DNA of 64,000 nucleotides from assembly GCA_965276005.1 (NCBI GenBank), contig OZ254962.1, positions 806,001 to 870,000 of the forward strand, read 5' to 3'. Under the pieces are notes generated by a model, which was not told the DNA's origin, ran no database searches, and saw nothing but the letters and a program-made list of their open reading frames with translations. Positions 26,087 through 34,867 of this stretch are shown here, piece after piece. Each line of letters begins with the position of its first letter. Within the stretch, counting starts at the first letter, position 1. The stretch is from G965232465 sp965276005. GTDB taxonomy: Bacteria; Pseudomonadota; Alphaproteobacteria; JAQWUY01. The translations under genes and the position numbers were made by a program.

Positions 26087-26974
26087 CTATCCCTTGACAC
26101 CGCCAAATGTCAAACCAGATACAAGGTGCTTTTGCACCAAAAATGTCAACGCAAAAGCCGGTACCAAAATAATAACCGCCATAGCACACATCCCCCCCCA
26201 ATCAAAAGTAAATTCGGACATAAAATCCAACAATCCGACTGGTAGCGTCCTAGAATTGGTCGATCGGGTCAAATGGCTGGCGAGGGCAAAGTCATTCCAA
26301 CTGGTTAAAAACGCAAATATGGCAGCGGCGGCAATCCCCGATTTTGCCAGTGGAAAATCGATTTTCCAAAACGCCTGCCACGGGGTACAACCGTCCACTT
26401 GTGCCGCCTGCGACAATTCAATGGGGACTTGGCGGAAGAATCCATCGATAAGCCATATGGTAAACGGTATATTAAACACTGTGTAGGTTAAAATCATCGA
26501 AAACTTGGTGTCGATAATCCCCAATTTCCCATATATAAAAAATAACGGTAAAGATAAAGCAATACCCGGTACCGCCCGTGATAACATAAACCACAAAAAA
26601 TAGCGATCTTTATGGCGAAACGCATAACGGGCAAAAGCGTACCCCCCAGACATACCAATTAAAATAGCAATAACGGTGCTGGTCAGGGAAATAATCAAAG
26701 AATTCCTAAAGTAGTACCAAACGGGGGCACCGCCACCACCTTTGTTGGGGTTAAAAATATCCCGGAAGTGATCTAAGGTAATCTGCGTTGGTACCCACAC
26801 CGCCGGCTTTGCCAAAATTTCCACATTAGGGCGTAACGACGACAACACAATCCACGCCGCCGGCAAAGTAATTATCACCATCACCAAAAACAAACCAACC
26901 AGCCACAACACTTTTAGCAACCGCCGTTGCACAATATAAATTTGGTTTTGTCTGGTATGTGTCATAACCGTCAT
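26087..26974 (-). CDS. Sugar ABC transporter permease, MalG type
   Basis: An integral membrane protein of 295 residues with six membrane segments. The cytoplasmic EAA loop that contacts the ATPase reads ELSQAAQVDGCTPWQAFWKI. The N-terminal segment and SGGYAFARYAF match MalG-type carbohydrate permeases. It overlaps the first permease gene by 4 bases (ATGA), so the two subunits are translationally coupled, as expected for a heterodimer. Confidence 0.92.
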   Translation of the reverse strand: MTVMTHTRQNQIYIVQRRLLKVLWLVGLFLVMVIITLPAAWIVLSSLRPNVEILAKPAVWVPTQITLDHFRDIFNPNKGGGGAPVWYYFRNSLIISLTSTVIAILIGMSGGYAFARYAFRHKDRYFLWFMLSRAVPGIALSLPLFFIYGKLGIIDTKFSMILTYTVFNIPFTIWLIDGFFRQVPIELSQAAQVDGCTPWQAFWKIDFPLAKSGIAAAAIFAFLTSWNDFALASHLTRSTNSRTLPVGLLDFMSEFTFDWGGMCAMAVIILVPAFALTFLVQKHLVSGLTFGGVKG

Positions 26975-27861
26975 AACGCCCCCCCCATATATTTACGAGA
27001 TTGGACAATTTTACGGAAGAAATAATAAGTAAACGCCACCGACAAAAAGATCGATATATACGCCATAGCATTGGCAAGCCCCATGCGGGCATCCACATAC
27101 GCCGTCCGCCCAATCATTGTCCATATAAGCTCTGTGCGGTTTGCTGGCCCGCCATCGGTCATAATCTTGACAATATCGTACGCCCGGGCAATTTCAAACG
27201 ACCGAATGGTCATGGCGATGTAAATAAACGGCATCAGATACGGCAACGATATATGTCGAAAGGTCTGCCACGAGGTACAGCCATCAATTTTTGCCGCCTC
27301 CATCGGATCGGTCGGCAACGACATCAGCCCGGCAAGTATCAGAATGGCAAACACAGAGGTCGCACTCCAAATTTCTGCGGTGAGTATGGAAAATAACGCC
27401 AATTTCCCATCCACCAACCACGGTATAATCTCAGTATAGCCAAATTCTTGTAAAGCGTTGTTGACAAGCCCAAAATTGTCGTTAAACAAAAATTTGAACT
27501 GAAACCCCACCAAAATAGGCGAAAACATCATCGGCACCATAATCAAAGTCCGCACCAATCGTTGCCCCATCGTCACCTTATTGACCAACAACGCCAGCCC
27601 CAATCCGAATATCATCTCCAAGTTTAAGGCAATGGTAAGTACCAATATGGTTCGCCCAAACGCCACCCAAAAATCTTCGTTGCCAAACAGGCGGATATAA
27701 TTTCTGAAGCCGACAAAATTATACAAGGTTTCCGGGCGGGTTAATTTGAACGATGTAAAACTGGTGTACAGGGAAAACAACAACGGGGCGACAATAACCG
27801 CTACAATCAATATCACCGCAGGTAATATTAAAACCATCGGAGGGCTGAGTTTTAAACGCAT
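26971..27861 (-). CDS. Sugar ABC transporter permease, MalF/UgpA type
   Basis: A membrane protein of 296 residues from MRLKLS. It has six predicted membrane segments and the EAA loop DPMEAAKIDGCTSWQTFRHI. I set the start at 27861, where the family-like N-terminus begins directly before the first hydrophobic segment; the frame stays open to 27930 but the extra residues (MHIGTFVDCLCVYG) look unrelated. A GGGA lies very close to this ATG, so the start is less certain than the gene. It forms the transport channel with the MalG-type subunit. Confidence 0.88.
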   Translation of the reverse strand: MRLKLSPPMVLILPAVILIVAVIVAPLLFSLYTSFTSFKLTRPETLYNFVGFRNYIRLFGNEDFWVAFGRTILVLTIALNLEMIFGLGLALLVNKVTMGQRLVRTLIMVPMMFSPILVGFQFKFLFNDNFGLVNNALQEFGYTEIIPWLVDGKLALFSILTAEIWSATSVFAILILAGLMSLPTDPMEAAKIDGCTSWQTFRHISLPYLMPFIYIAMTIRSFEIARAYDIVKIMTDGGPANRTELIWTMIGRTAYVDARMGLANAMAYISIFLSVAFTYYFFRKIVQSRKYMGGAL

Positions 27862-27932
27862 ATTCCCGTACTTTCTATACACACACATACCATATACACA
27901 CAAGCAATCGACAAAAGTGCCGATATGCAATG

Positions 27933-29240
27933 TTAATAATAACCGTTATCTTGCATCAGTTCTCTGACCTGCTTGGCGGCTTTATCGAGTGCCTGTTTTA
28001 CCGATATATCGCCCAAAATAGCCGCTTGTAGTCGGGGGTAGACGATATTTGTGGTTTCCACCCACTCTGGGAATTGGGGTACCGCAAAGGCGTGTTTGCT
28101 GCCCTCAGCGAAGGCTTCGAGAGCTTGTTTTCTAAACGGATCGGTGGCGTTTTTCTTGAGCACCTCCCAAACGGCGGTACGGGTGGGCAGCGATCCTTTG
28201 CTGGATTCAAAAATTTGACTTTTTTCGCTGGTTAAAAATGCCACCAAATCCGCCGCTGCCTCTGGGTATGGGCAGTCTTTGGTAACGCTAAAGCCGTGAA
28301 ATCCTGACCACCCTGTACGGGCACCGCTGCTGCCTTTTGGCTGTACTTTAACGCCCAAGTTACCGGCGACTTTGGACGCTTTTGGATCGTTAAAGTGTGC
28401 CGCCCAACCGGGCCAATCGAGGTTAATGGCAATGGTACCAGAAGTCATGCCCGCCCCTAAGTCGTCCCACAGGTAACTTAGGGTACCCTTTGGCACCGCC
28501 CCTGCTTGGTACAAGTCCTTAAACCACTGCAACGCCCGCTGACCCGCCGCAGAGTTAAATTGCGGATAGCCTTTTTCATCTAAGTACTCGCCGCCTTCGG
28601 CAACCAGTATTTCATAGAATCGTCCGACAATGGCCTCTTCTTTGCCCGCATATTGGGTGCCATACATGTTGGGGGGATCGGCAAAAAATATGGCTTGATC
28701 TTTCCATTGTTGCAAAGTATCGGGGGGGAGCAGGTCATATCCGTATTTGGCTTTAAATTTTTCCTTGTTGTCCGCATCTTCGTACAGGTCTTTTTGATAG
28801 TACAACACACTCACATCGAACGCCGCCCGGGGCAGCATTTGCAAGCTGCCGTTAATGGTGCTGGATGCAATCATGCTGGGGTTAAACCCGTCCAAAGTCC
28901 CATCGGGTATAATATCGCTCAAGTCCCGAAACAAGCGGGTATATTGCGGGGCAAAACTGGAGTGATTAGACCCCACACACCACTTAGCCGCCCCGCTGGC
29001 AATGTCCGACTTCATCTCCTTGTCCATTTCGAAATGGGCTTTTTTGGAAATAATTTTAACCTTAGCACCGGTTTTTTGTTCCCATTGTGGTATCAGGCTA
29101 TACAGATGCTCCGTAGTTGCCCCACCTAAAAATTTTGCCTCAATGACCGCCCCAGAAAAATCTTTTGCGGATACAGAATATGCCGCCAACGCAACACCAA
29201 CAGCACAAACTGTGCCAGCCGATTTAAAAAATGTGTTCAT
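27933..29240 (-). CDS. Sugar ABC transporter substrate-binding protein, copy 2
   Basis: A periplasmic binding protein of 435 residues (cluster B, MalE-like) with a signal peptide ending near SVSA. It is highly similar along its whole length to the protein encoded at 29457-30758; long shared stretches include YGYDLxPPDTLQQWKDQA and AGQRALQWFKDLYQAGAVPK. Differences cluster in the first 130 residues and in surface segments. It directly precedes the permease genes, as the binding protein of a CUT1-type importer. Having two such proteins for one channel suggests two ligands or dosage; which is unknown. Confidence 0.92.
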   Translation of the reverse strand: MNTFFKSAGTVCAVGVALAAYSVSAKDFSGAVIEAKFLGGATTEHLYSLIPQWEQKTGAKVKIISKKAHFEMDKEMKSDIASGAAKWCVGSNHSSFAPQYTRLFRDLSDIIPDGTLDGFNPSMIASSTINGSLQMLPRAAFDVSVLYYQKDLYEDADNKEKFKAKYGYDLLPPDTLQQWKDQAIFFADPPNMYGTQYAGKEEAIVGRFYEILVAEGGEYLDEKGYPQFNSAAGQRALQWFKDLYQAGAVPKGTLSYLWDDLGAGMTSGTIAINLDWPGWAAHFNDPKASKVAGNLGVKVQPKGSSGARTGWSGFHGFSVTKDCPYPEAAADLVAFLTSEKSQIFESSKGSLPTRTAVWEVLKKNATDPFRKQALEAFAEGSKHAFAVPQFPEWVETTNIVYPRLQAAILGDISVKQALDKAAKQVRELMQDNGYY

Positions 29241-29411
29241 AATATTTACTCTCTCTGTCTAAAGGATTACAGTACTACATATGTCATGTGGCGTGTCTAC
29301 ACACATACAACGCCCCCATTAAAGCATATTTAAAACATGTTTTCAAGGATAAAATAAAACGACCGCCCTATGGGCATGCGATTATCCACCGCACACACCC
29401 TATCAAGACAT

Positions 29412-29436
29412 AAGGCACCCCAAAATAAGGTGCCTT
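29412..29436 (-). terminator. Hairpin between the two binding-protein genes
   Basis: AAGGCACC (29412-29419) and GGTGCCTT (29429-29436) form a perfect 8 bp stem in the 216-base gap. It lies just behind the 29457-30758 gene on the minus strand. There is no U-run, so it may be a partial terminator or an RNA-stabilising hairpin that boosts the upstream binding protein over the permeases, as in mal operons. Confidence 0.5.
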
Positions 29437-29456
29437 ACCCTTAATACAGACACCGT

Positions 29457-30758
29457 TTAATAGTACCCGTTATCTTCCATCATTTGTCTGACTTCTCTTG
29501 CCGCTTTGTCTAGGGCATCTTTGACGGACATATCGCCCAAAATAGCCGCTTGTAGCTTTGGATAGACAATATTTGTCGATTCGATCCATTCGGGGAATTG
29601 GGGGACGGCAAAAGCGTATTTGCTGCCCTCTGCAAAGGCTTCGAGAGCTTGTCTTCTAAACGCATCGGGGGCGTTTGCTTTTAGGGTGTCCCAGACCACC
29701 GCCCGGGTCGGTAACGATCCTTTGCTGGCTTCGAGGGCTTGGCTTTGTTCGCTGGTTAGGTAGGCAACAAAATGCCCTGCGGCTTGTTTGTTGGCACATT
29801 TTTCGGTGACACTAAAGCCGTGAAACCCTGACCAGCCTGTACGCTTGCCGCTGCTGCCTTTGGGCTGTACTTTGACGCCTAAGTTACCGGCAACTTTTGA
29901 TTGCTTGGGGTCGTTAAAGTACCCCGCCCAACCGGGCCAATCCAAGTTTATCGCCACTGTGCCGCTGGCGAATCCCGCCCCTAAGTCGTCCCACAGGTAG
30001 CTGAGCGTGCCCTTTGGCACTGCCCCCGCTTGGTATAGGTCTTTAAACCACTGCAACGCCCGCTGTCCCGCCGCAGAATTAAATTTCGGGTATCCTTTGG
30101 CGTCGAAATAGGTACCGCCTTCAGCAACCAATATTTCAAGAAAACGACCAACAATGGCTTCTTCTTTGCCCGCATATTGGGTGCCGTACATATTGGGCGG
30201 ATCGGCAAAAAATACAGCTTGGTCTTTCCACTGTTGCAAGGTATCCGGTGGCGACAGGTCATATCCATATTTGGCTTTAAATCTTGCCTTGTTGCCCGCA
30301 TCCGCATATAGGGATTTTTGATAGTATAACACACTGACATCGAATTGTGCCCGTGGTATCATTTGCAGGCTGCCGTTAACAGTGCTGGCGTCGATTAACG
30401 CTTGGGCGTATCCGTCCATAGTGCCGGCGGGTAAAATTTTGCTTAAATCCGTGTACAAATTGCCATATTGTGGGGCAAAACTGCTGTGATTCGATGCCAC
30501 ACACCAATTTAGCGACCTAGCGGCAATATCTTTTTTAATTTCTTTGTCCAGTTCGAAGTGATTCTTTTTGGCGATAATGTCAACTTTACCGCCGGTTTGC
30601 CGTTCCCAATCGGCAATACGGGTATACAGGTGTTCATACTGCTGCCCGCCAATCAGCTTAACCCGTAAAGTCTGCCCATCGAACTGCCCAGCAAATGCCA
30701 CACTGGCAAAAACACCCACAGCAACAGCCGAAGTAAAAGCCTTTTTCCATAATTTCAT
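29457..30758 (-). CDS. Sugar ABC transporter substrate-binding protein, copy 1
   Basis: A periplasmic binding protein of 433 residues with a signal peptide ending near AFA. It is the first gene of the operon and a close paralogue of the protein at 27933-29240. The shared aromatic sites such as NLDWPGWAGYFNDPK and TGWSGFHGFSV suggest carbohydrate stacking. GAGGGA lies 6-8 bases before the ATG. It is preceded by a sigma70-like promoter and a leader of over 100 bases. Tandem duplication followed by divergence is the simplest explanation. Confidence 0.92.
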   Translation of the reverse strand: MKLWKKAFTSAVAVGVFASVAFAGQFDGQTLRVKLIGGQQYEHLYTRIADWERQTGGKVDIIAKKNHFELDKEIKKDIAARSLNWCVASNHSSFAPQYGNLYTDLSKILPAGTMDGYAQALIDASTVNGSLQMIPRAQFDVSVLYYQKSLYADAGNKARFKAKYGYDLSPPDTLQQWKDQAVFFADPPNMYGTQYAGKEEAIVGRFLEILVAEGGTYFDAKGYPKFNSAAGQRALQWFKDLYQAGAVPKGTLSYLWDDLGAGFASGTVAINLDWPGWAGYFNDPKQSKVAGNLGVKVQPKGSSGKRTGWSGFHGFSVTEKCANKQAAGHFVAYLTSEQSQALEASKGSLPTRAVVWDTLKANAPDAFRRQALEAFAEGSKYAFAVPQFPEWIESTNIVYPKLQAAILGDMSVKDALDKAAREVRQMMEDNGYY

Positions 30759-30880
30759 AATGATCCCTCTTTCATTTTACTATACATTGTTGTACAATCG
30801 CCCCCCTTGCGTACACCGAAAAAAACAGTTTCGCCATAGCACACACAACAACAAAAATTTAAAAAAACTCTGCACTCACC

Positions 30881-30910
30881 ATAATAATACAATATCACAG
30901 GCGGAGTCAA
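30881..30910 (-). promoter_or_regulatory. Candidate promoter of the sugar ABC operon
   Basis: On the minus strand TTGACT (30905-30910), an 18-base spacer and TATTAT (30881-30886). The start would be near 30874, giving a leader of about 115 bases before the first binding-protein gene. The divergent dehydrogenase gene begins at 31031; no regulator gene is adjacent. Confidence 0.5.
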
Positions 30911-31030
30911 CAAAAAAATATTTAGATTTAAACAAATTTTTTATATTTAAATTCATCTTTATTTTTATATAAGACTATGGTATCCTAATGGTTGGTAACA
31001 CCCATACAGCACAACGAGGTATATAACATT

Positions 31031-32080
31031 ATGCGACACGCCCCCCAAATGCCCGCCCACCCCAAGCCGATTGTTATTATTGGTGCTGGGGGGATTGTCA
31101 ATGACGCCCATATGCCCGCCTATCGCAAGGCGGGGTACGATGTTATCGGCATTTTTGACACCGCCCGTGCGAATGCGGAAAAAACCGCAAACAGATGGGG
31201 CATTGCTCAGGTTTTTGCGTCCCTACAAGACGCTGTACAGTATGACAAAACCGCTGTATTTGATGTGGCGTTGCCGCCGGCGGCGATTGCCGATACTTTG
31301 CGGCAACTACCGGATGGGGCGGTGGTTTTGATACAAAAACCGATGGGCGAAAATATGCAGCAAGCCCTGCAGATTCGCACCATCTGTCGCCGCAAAAATT
31401 TTATCTCTGCGATAAATTTTCAGCTACGGTTTAGCCCGCAAATGTTGCAGGTGCAAGAGATGATAACACAAGGGCAACTAGGGGCATTGCTGGAGGTCGA
31501 CATGACCGCTAATATACACACCCTGTGGCACCTGTTTCCATTCCTAAAAGGCATGGAGCGGGTGGAAATTGCCGTCCATTCGATTCACTATCTCGACCTG
31601 ATACGGGCGTTTGTCGGCGACCCCATATCGGTATTTTGTCGCACTATGGGCGATGCCCGCTGTCCCGATATGGCACAAACCCGCACCAGTGCTATTTTGG
31701 ATTATGGACACACCTTGCGGTGTCTGATGTCGATAAACCACAACCACAATTATCAAGACAGATTCCAACACGCCCAATTACGCATAGAAGGCACCAAAGG
31801 CGGTATCATCACGCAAATTGGGGCGGTTATGGCATACCCCAACGGTGCAGAAGACAAACTGTGGTTTGCCCCGCACGGGGGCGATTGGCAATCCCTGCCC
31901 CTAAATGGCACTTGGTTTCCCGATGCGTTTATCGGTCGCATGCACAATATACAGCAATTTGCCAATGGCGAAACCGACACTTTAATCGCCAGCACAGAAG
32001 ACGCTATCAAGACTATGGCATTGGTCGAGGCGTGTTTTGTATCCAATACCTGTATGGGTACACCATTGGCAAGCGTCTAA
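31031..32080 (+). CDS. Gfo/Idh/MocA-family oxidoreductase
   Basis: A protein of 349 residues from the ATG at 31031. The N-terminal Rossmann fold shows VIIGAGGIVNDAHMPAYRKAG. The family's EKP motif, whose Lys is catalytic, appears as QKP (VVLIQKPMGENMQQA), followed by the C-terminal sandwich with INFQLRFSP and HSIHYLDLIRAF (catalytic-type His). Such enzymes oxidise or epimerise sugars and inositols with NAD(P). GAGGT lies about 12 bases before the ATG. It diverges from the sugar ABC operon and probably processes the same sugar; the substrate is unknown. Confidence 0.85.
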   Translation: MRHAPQMPAHPKPIVIIGAGGIVNDAHMPAYRKAGYDVIGIFDTARANAEKTANRWGIAQVFASLQDAVQYDKTAVFDVALPPAAIADTLRQLPDGAVVLIQKPMGENMQQALQIRTICRRKNFISAINFQLRFSPQMLQVQEMITQGQLGALLEVDMTANIHTLWHLFPFLKGMERVEIAVHSIHYLDLIRAFVGDPISVFCRTMGDARCPDMAQTRTSAILDYGHTLRCLMSINHNHNYQDRFQHAQLRIEGTKGGIITQIGAVMAYPNGAEDKLWFAPHGGDWQSLPLNGTWFPDAFIGRMHNIQQFANGETDTLIASTEDAIKTMALVEACFVSNTCMGTPLASV

Positions 32081-32088
32081 ACCGCCCG

Positions 32089-32481
32089 TTACAGCCCGTA
32101 CGCCTGATATATTTCGGCGGGGGCATCGTGGGCTTGCAAAATGTCCACGATGTGCGTTTTTAAAGTGTCGACGGTCTGTGGTTGGTCGTATATGGGGTGC
32201 TGTTGTTGCGGGTCTTGTTGCACATTGTACAGAGCGGATCCCAACGGGTTGTTTTTGACGAAATGCGGATCTATACACCCCTGTGCCCCTTTGTAGGTTT
32301 TGACTTTTAATACCGGCATGCCCTTAGTAAAATCAAACCCTTCGCAACATGTGGCGGTTTGTAGTTCCCCTGCAGAAAAATAGCTCTCCAGATGGGTGGG
32401 CATCAGGGTGTATTCATACAAATAGTCATCGTAAAAATCTTTGCCATCGCCCTGTTTGGGGAAGTGGAAGTACACATATTG
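32089..32481 (-). pseudogene. Sulfatase, C-terminal remnant
   Basis: About 130 codons matching the end of arylsulfatase-type enzymes. Family-like stretches are YEYTLMPTHLESYFSAGEL, FDFTKGMPVLKV, the LYNVQQDPQQQHPI segment (usually LYDL..DP) and the ending DAPAEIYQAYGL. The catalytic N-terminal part with the C/S-x-P-x-R formylglycine site and the metal ligands is absent. Immediately upstream in frame is a TAG. The gene is therefore truncated and probably inactive. It converges on the MocA-type gene at 9 bases distance. It hints that the sugar locus once dealt with a sulfated glycan. Confidence 0.65.
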
Positions 32482-32517
32482 CTAAAACAATTGCAAGACT
32501 TTTTGAAGCATCCATTT

Positions 32518-32667
32518 TTAGTCCTTAAAATATTTTTCTATGTCGATCTGGTAAAACCTTCCGTAGGTTTGATACATCGCAACATCAGACATGTATATGC
32601 CTTCATTGTCGCACTCGATTAAAGCGATCGAATTGTGGTGGTGGTGGTTTTTTATACTTTTTAACAT
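32518..32667 (-). CDS. Small protein of 49 residues, unknown
   Basis: An open frame from ATG 32665-32667 to TAA 32518-32520, with AGGGA about 9-10 bases before the start, a good ribosome-binding site. The protein starts MLKSIKNHHHHNS, with four consecutive His, and continues with an acidic half (IECDNEGIYMSDVAMYQTYG, then RFYQIDIEKYFKD). No family is recognised. It lies between the sulfatase remnant and the S9 peptidase gene on the same strand. It may be a genuine small gene or chance sequence in a decayed region. The rest of 32482-32857 contains nothing else I can name. Confidence 0.4.
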   Translation of the reverse strand: MLKSIKNHHHHNSIALIECDNEGIYMSDVAMYQTYGRFYQIDIEKYFKD

Positions 32668-32857
32668 TTTTTTATGTCCCTGACATTCGCTTCAGAAACA
32701 TCCGCCCGCTTCACTATGTAATTTTTTTCGCTGGTGCCTTCGCTTTTTTCTGGTGCCGTTGCTTCGTTATCCGATATGTTTATATATGTTTCGAGAGCTA
32801 TGACATAATAAAAAACATAGGCTATACTATATCAGAAATATGTAATTTGCAATCGTT

Positions 32858-34726
32858 TTATGTAAACTGCATCGAGGTTATGGCGTTTAGGTCATAATCG
32901 GGAAAAATACCGTTATAAATATACTGGTAAAATTGCAATTCTGCGTGTAAGGCGTGGGCTTTGGCGGCGGGGTGTTTAAATCCGTGTCCCTCCCCCTGAT
33001 ACAGGATTAAAGCGGTTGGCACCTGTTGCTGTAACAATGTGCTATATATGTGTTGGGCTTGGTTTTGTGCAACCACTTTGTCTTCAGTGCCTTGTAACAG
33101 CAAAATAGGCGTGCGAAACCGCTCTACATGTTGTATGGGGGAGCGGGTGTCGTATATGTGTTTATGGCTGTCATAGGGGGCGATGAGCACATCCATATAT
33201 CTCGATTCGAATTTATGGGTTTCGGCGACTAAGCTGTGCAAGTTACCAATGCCGTACAGGCTACAGCCAGCGGTAAATATATGCGGGTATGCGGACAACG
33301 CACACAGCACCGCATAGCCGCCGGCGGACGATCCGCTGATACATATCTGTTCGGGGTGGCACAAGCGGTTGTCGATACAGTAGCCTACCCCATCGGCTAT
33401 ATCCGCCACATCCAGCACCCCCCACCGCCCGTTTAAGCGGTTGCGATAGGCACTGCCATAACCGGTCGATCCCGAATAATTGACATCGAACACCGCAAAG
33501 CCACGGGAAGTCCAAAACTGTATCTTGGCATTATAGCTGGTGGTGGTTTGCCCAGTCGGTCCGCCATGGGCTTTTACCAACAGCGGCGGCAAGGTATCGG
33601 CGGGCATCTGTGGATTTTTTGGCGGGTAATAAAACCCGTGTACCGTATCGCCGTCCCTGTTGGCAAAACAAATGGGGTGCGGGGCGGATATATACGCAGC
33701 CGGCAAGGGCAAGGCATCGGCGGTGTGTATACAGTGTCCGTGCCCACTGATAACCTGCAAAGTATGTACCGCATCGGGTGCATTTGGGTACTGGGCTATG
33801 TAGGCAATAGTGCCGTCTGTACCGTCCGTATTGTCCGTATTGTCTCTGTACAGGCTTAAAAACGCACTGGGCGGGGTGTCGATAGCAAACGGGGTAAACT
33901 GTCCATCGCCCACCGTACCCATACGCCATATACCGTCCTTAGTCCCCACAGCCACAACCGTATCGCCCAACACAGTAAATGTCCGCATACCATATACCCA
34001 CAACGGCATATAAAAATCCATCGGCACAGCAGCAGTTATATCCATGCCACGACAAAATATATGGTGGTACGCCCCCGTGTCTTTGACATAATACAAATCA
34101 CCAGCGGCGGCAAAATGCGGCTGAAAATGCCCACAACCGCTCGATATAACCGTACCATCTTGCACAATACGGCTGTTGTCCCAAGGCATATGTTGTTTAT
34201 GCCACTCCAGCCAAGCGGTATGGTGCCGCCAAACCGTAGGGCAATGGTAAAAGTCTGCCCCCTCAGCAACGGTGGTGGTAGCCTGTGTATCGAAGCCGTA
34301 CCTTTCTATGTGTTGCCGATGGGTCTGTATATGTTCGCATACATAGGTAAGGCTGTTGTCATAGGCGTTATACACCACATCCGCATAATAGTACGCCCCA
34401 TCGCCAACAAGGGGCGTATATATACCGTGTTTCACCGCTATCAACATGTTACGGGTGCTGTCGGCAAATACAATACCGTATGGACAGACACACAGGCACT
34501 CCCCCCCGTAGACATTGATTGCCGTACCCACGCTGTACGCTGTATCGGGCATTTCGTTTTGTGCTTGTTGTTGGGCGTGTATATCCCGGGAGTACACCCC
34601 CACCTGTTTTATGTACGGGTGCTGCACTGTATAATACACCCGCCCCGCATACACCCGCACGGATTGAAACCCCACAGACGGTACATTCATAGCAGACAAT
34701 GTCAAAGGTGATGGATATATTTGCAT
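32858..34726 (-). CDS. S9-family prolyl oligopeptidase-type peptidase
   Basis: A protein of 622 residues. The N-terminal two thirds form a beta-propeller-like region with irregular repeats, and the C-terminal alpha/beta-hydrolase domain carries the triad: Ser in ISGSSAGGYAVL (near residue 450), Asp in LLLQGTEDKVV (near 550) and His in YQGEGHGFKHP (near 585). KAHGGPTGQTT and FDVNYSGSTGYG are typical of the S9C acylaminoacyl/dipeptidyl peptidase group. No signal peptide is present, so it acts in the cytoplasm on short peptides. Its first codons overlap the divergent promoter of bluB. Confidence 0.88.
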   Translation of the reverse strand: MQIYPSPLTLSAMNVPSVGFQSVRVYAGRVYYTVQHPYIKQVGVYSRDIHAQQQAQNEMPDTAYSVGTAINVYGGECLCVCPYGIVFADSTRNMLIAVKHGIYTPLVGDGAYYYADVVYNAYDNSLTYVCEHIQTHRQHIERYGFDTQATTTVAEGADFYHCPTVWRHHTAWLEWHKQHMPWDNSRIVQDGTVISSGCGHFQPHFAAAGDLYYVKDTGAYHHIFCRGMDITAAVPMDFYMPLWVYGMRTFTVLGDTVVAVGTKDGIWRMGTVGDGQFTPFAIDTPPSAFLSLYRDNTDNTDGTDGTIAYIAQYPNAPDAVHTLQVISGHGHCIHTADALPLPAAYISAPHPICFANRDGDTVHGFYYPPKNPQMPADTLPPLLVKAHGGPTGQTTTSYNAKIQFWTSRGFAVFDVNYSGSTGYGSAYRNRLNGRWGVLDVADIADGVGYCIDNRLCHPEQICISGSSAGGYAVLCALSAYPHIFTAGCSLYGIGNLHSLVAETHKFESRYMDVLIAPYDSHKHIYDTRSPIQHVERFRTPILLLQGTEDKVVAQNQAQHIYSTLLQQQVPTALILYQGEGHGFKHPAAKAHALHAELQFYQYIYNGIFPDYDLNAITSMQFT

Positions 34727-34749
34727 ATGCTCTCGTATTGGTGTATAAT
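34721..34749 (+). promoter_or_regulatory. Sigma70-type promoter of bluB
   Basis: TTGCAT (34721-34726), a 17-base spacer and a perfect TATAAT (34744-34749). The start would be near 34756, giving a leader of about 110 bases that contains the hairpin GGGTA-CAG-TACCC. The -35 lies on top of the start codon of the divergent S9 peptidase gene. Confidence 0.65.
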
Positions 34750-34867
34750 GCCCCTACACACAGTATATAGGCGATTTTATATATATGTGCAAGCGGGAAT
34801 CTTTGCAGCAGATGGGTACAGTACCCAACATGTAACCCCCATCGACCAACAACAGGTATATTTGTAT

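Noticed and set aside
34756..34867. Cobalamin riboswitch before bluB
   Set aside because: No B12-box-like sequence; leader too short.
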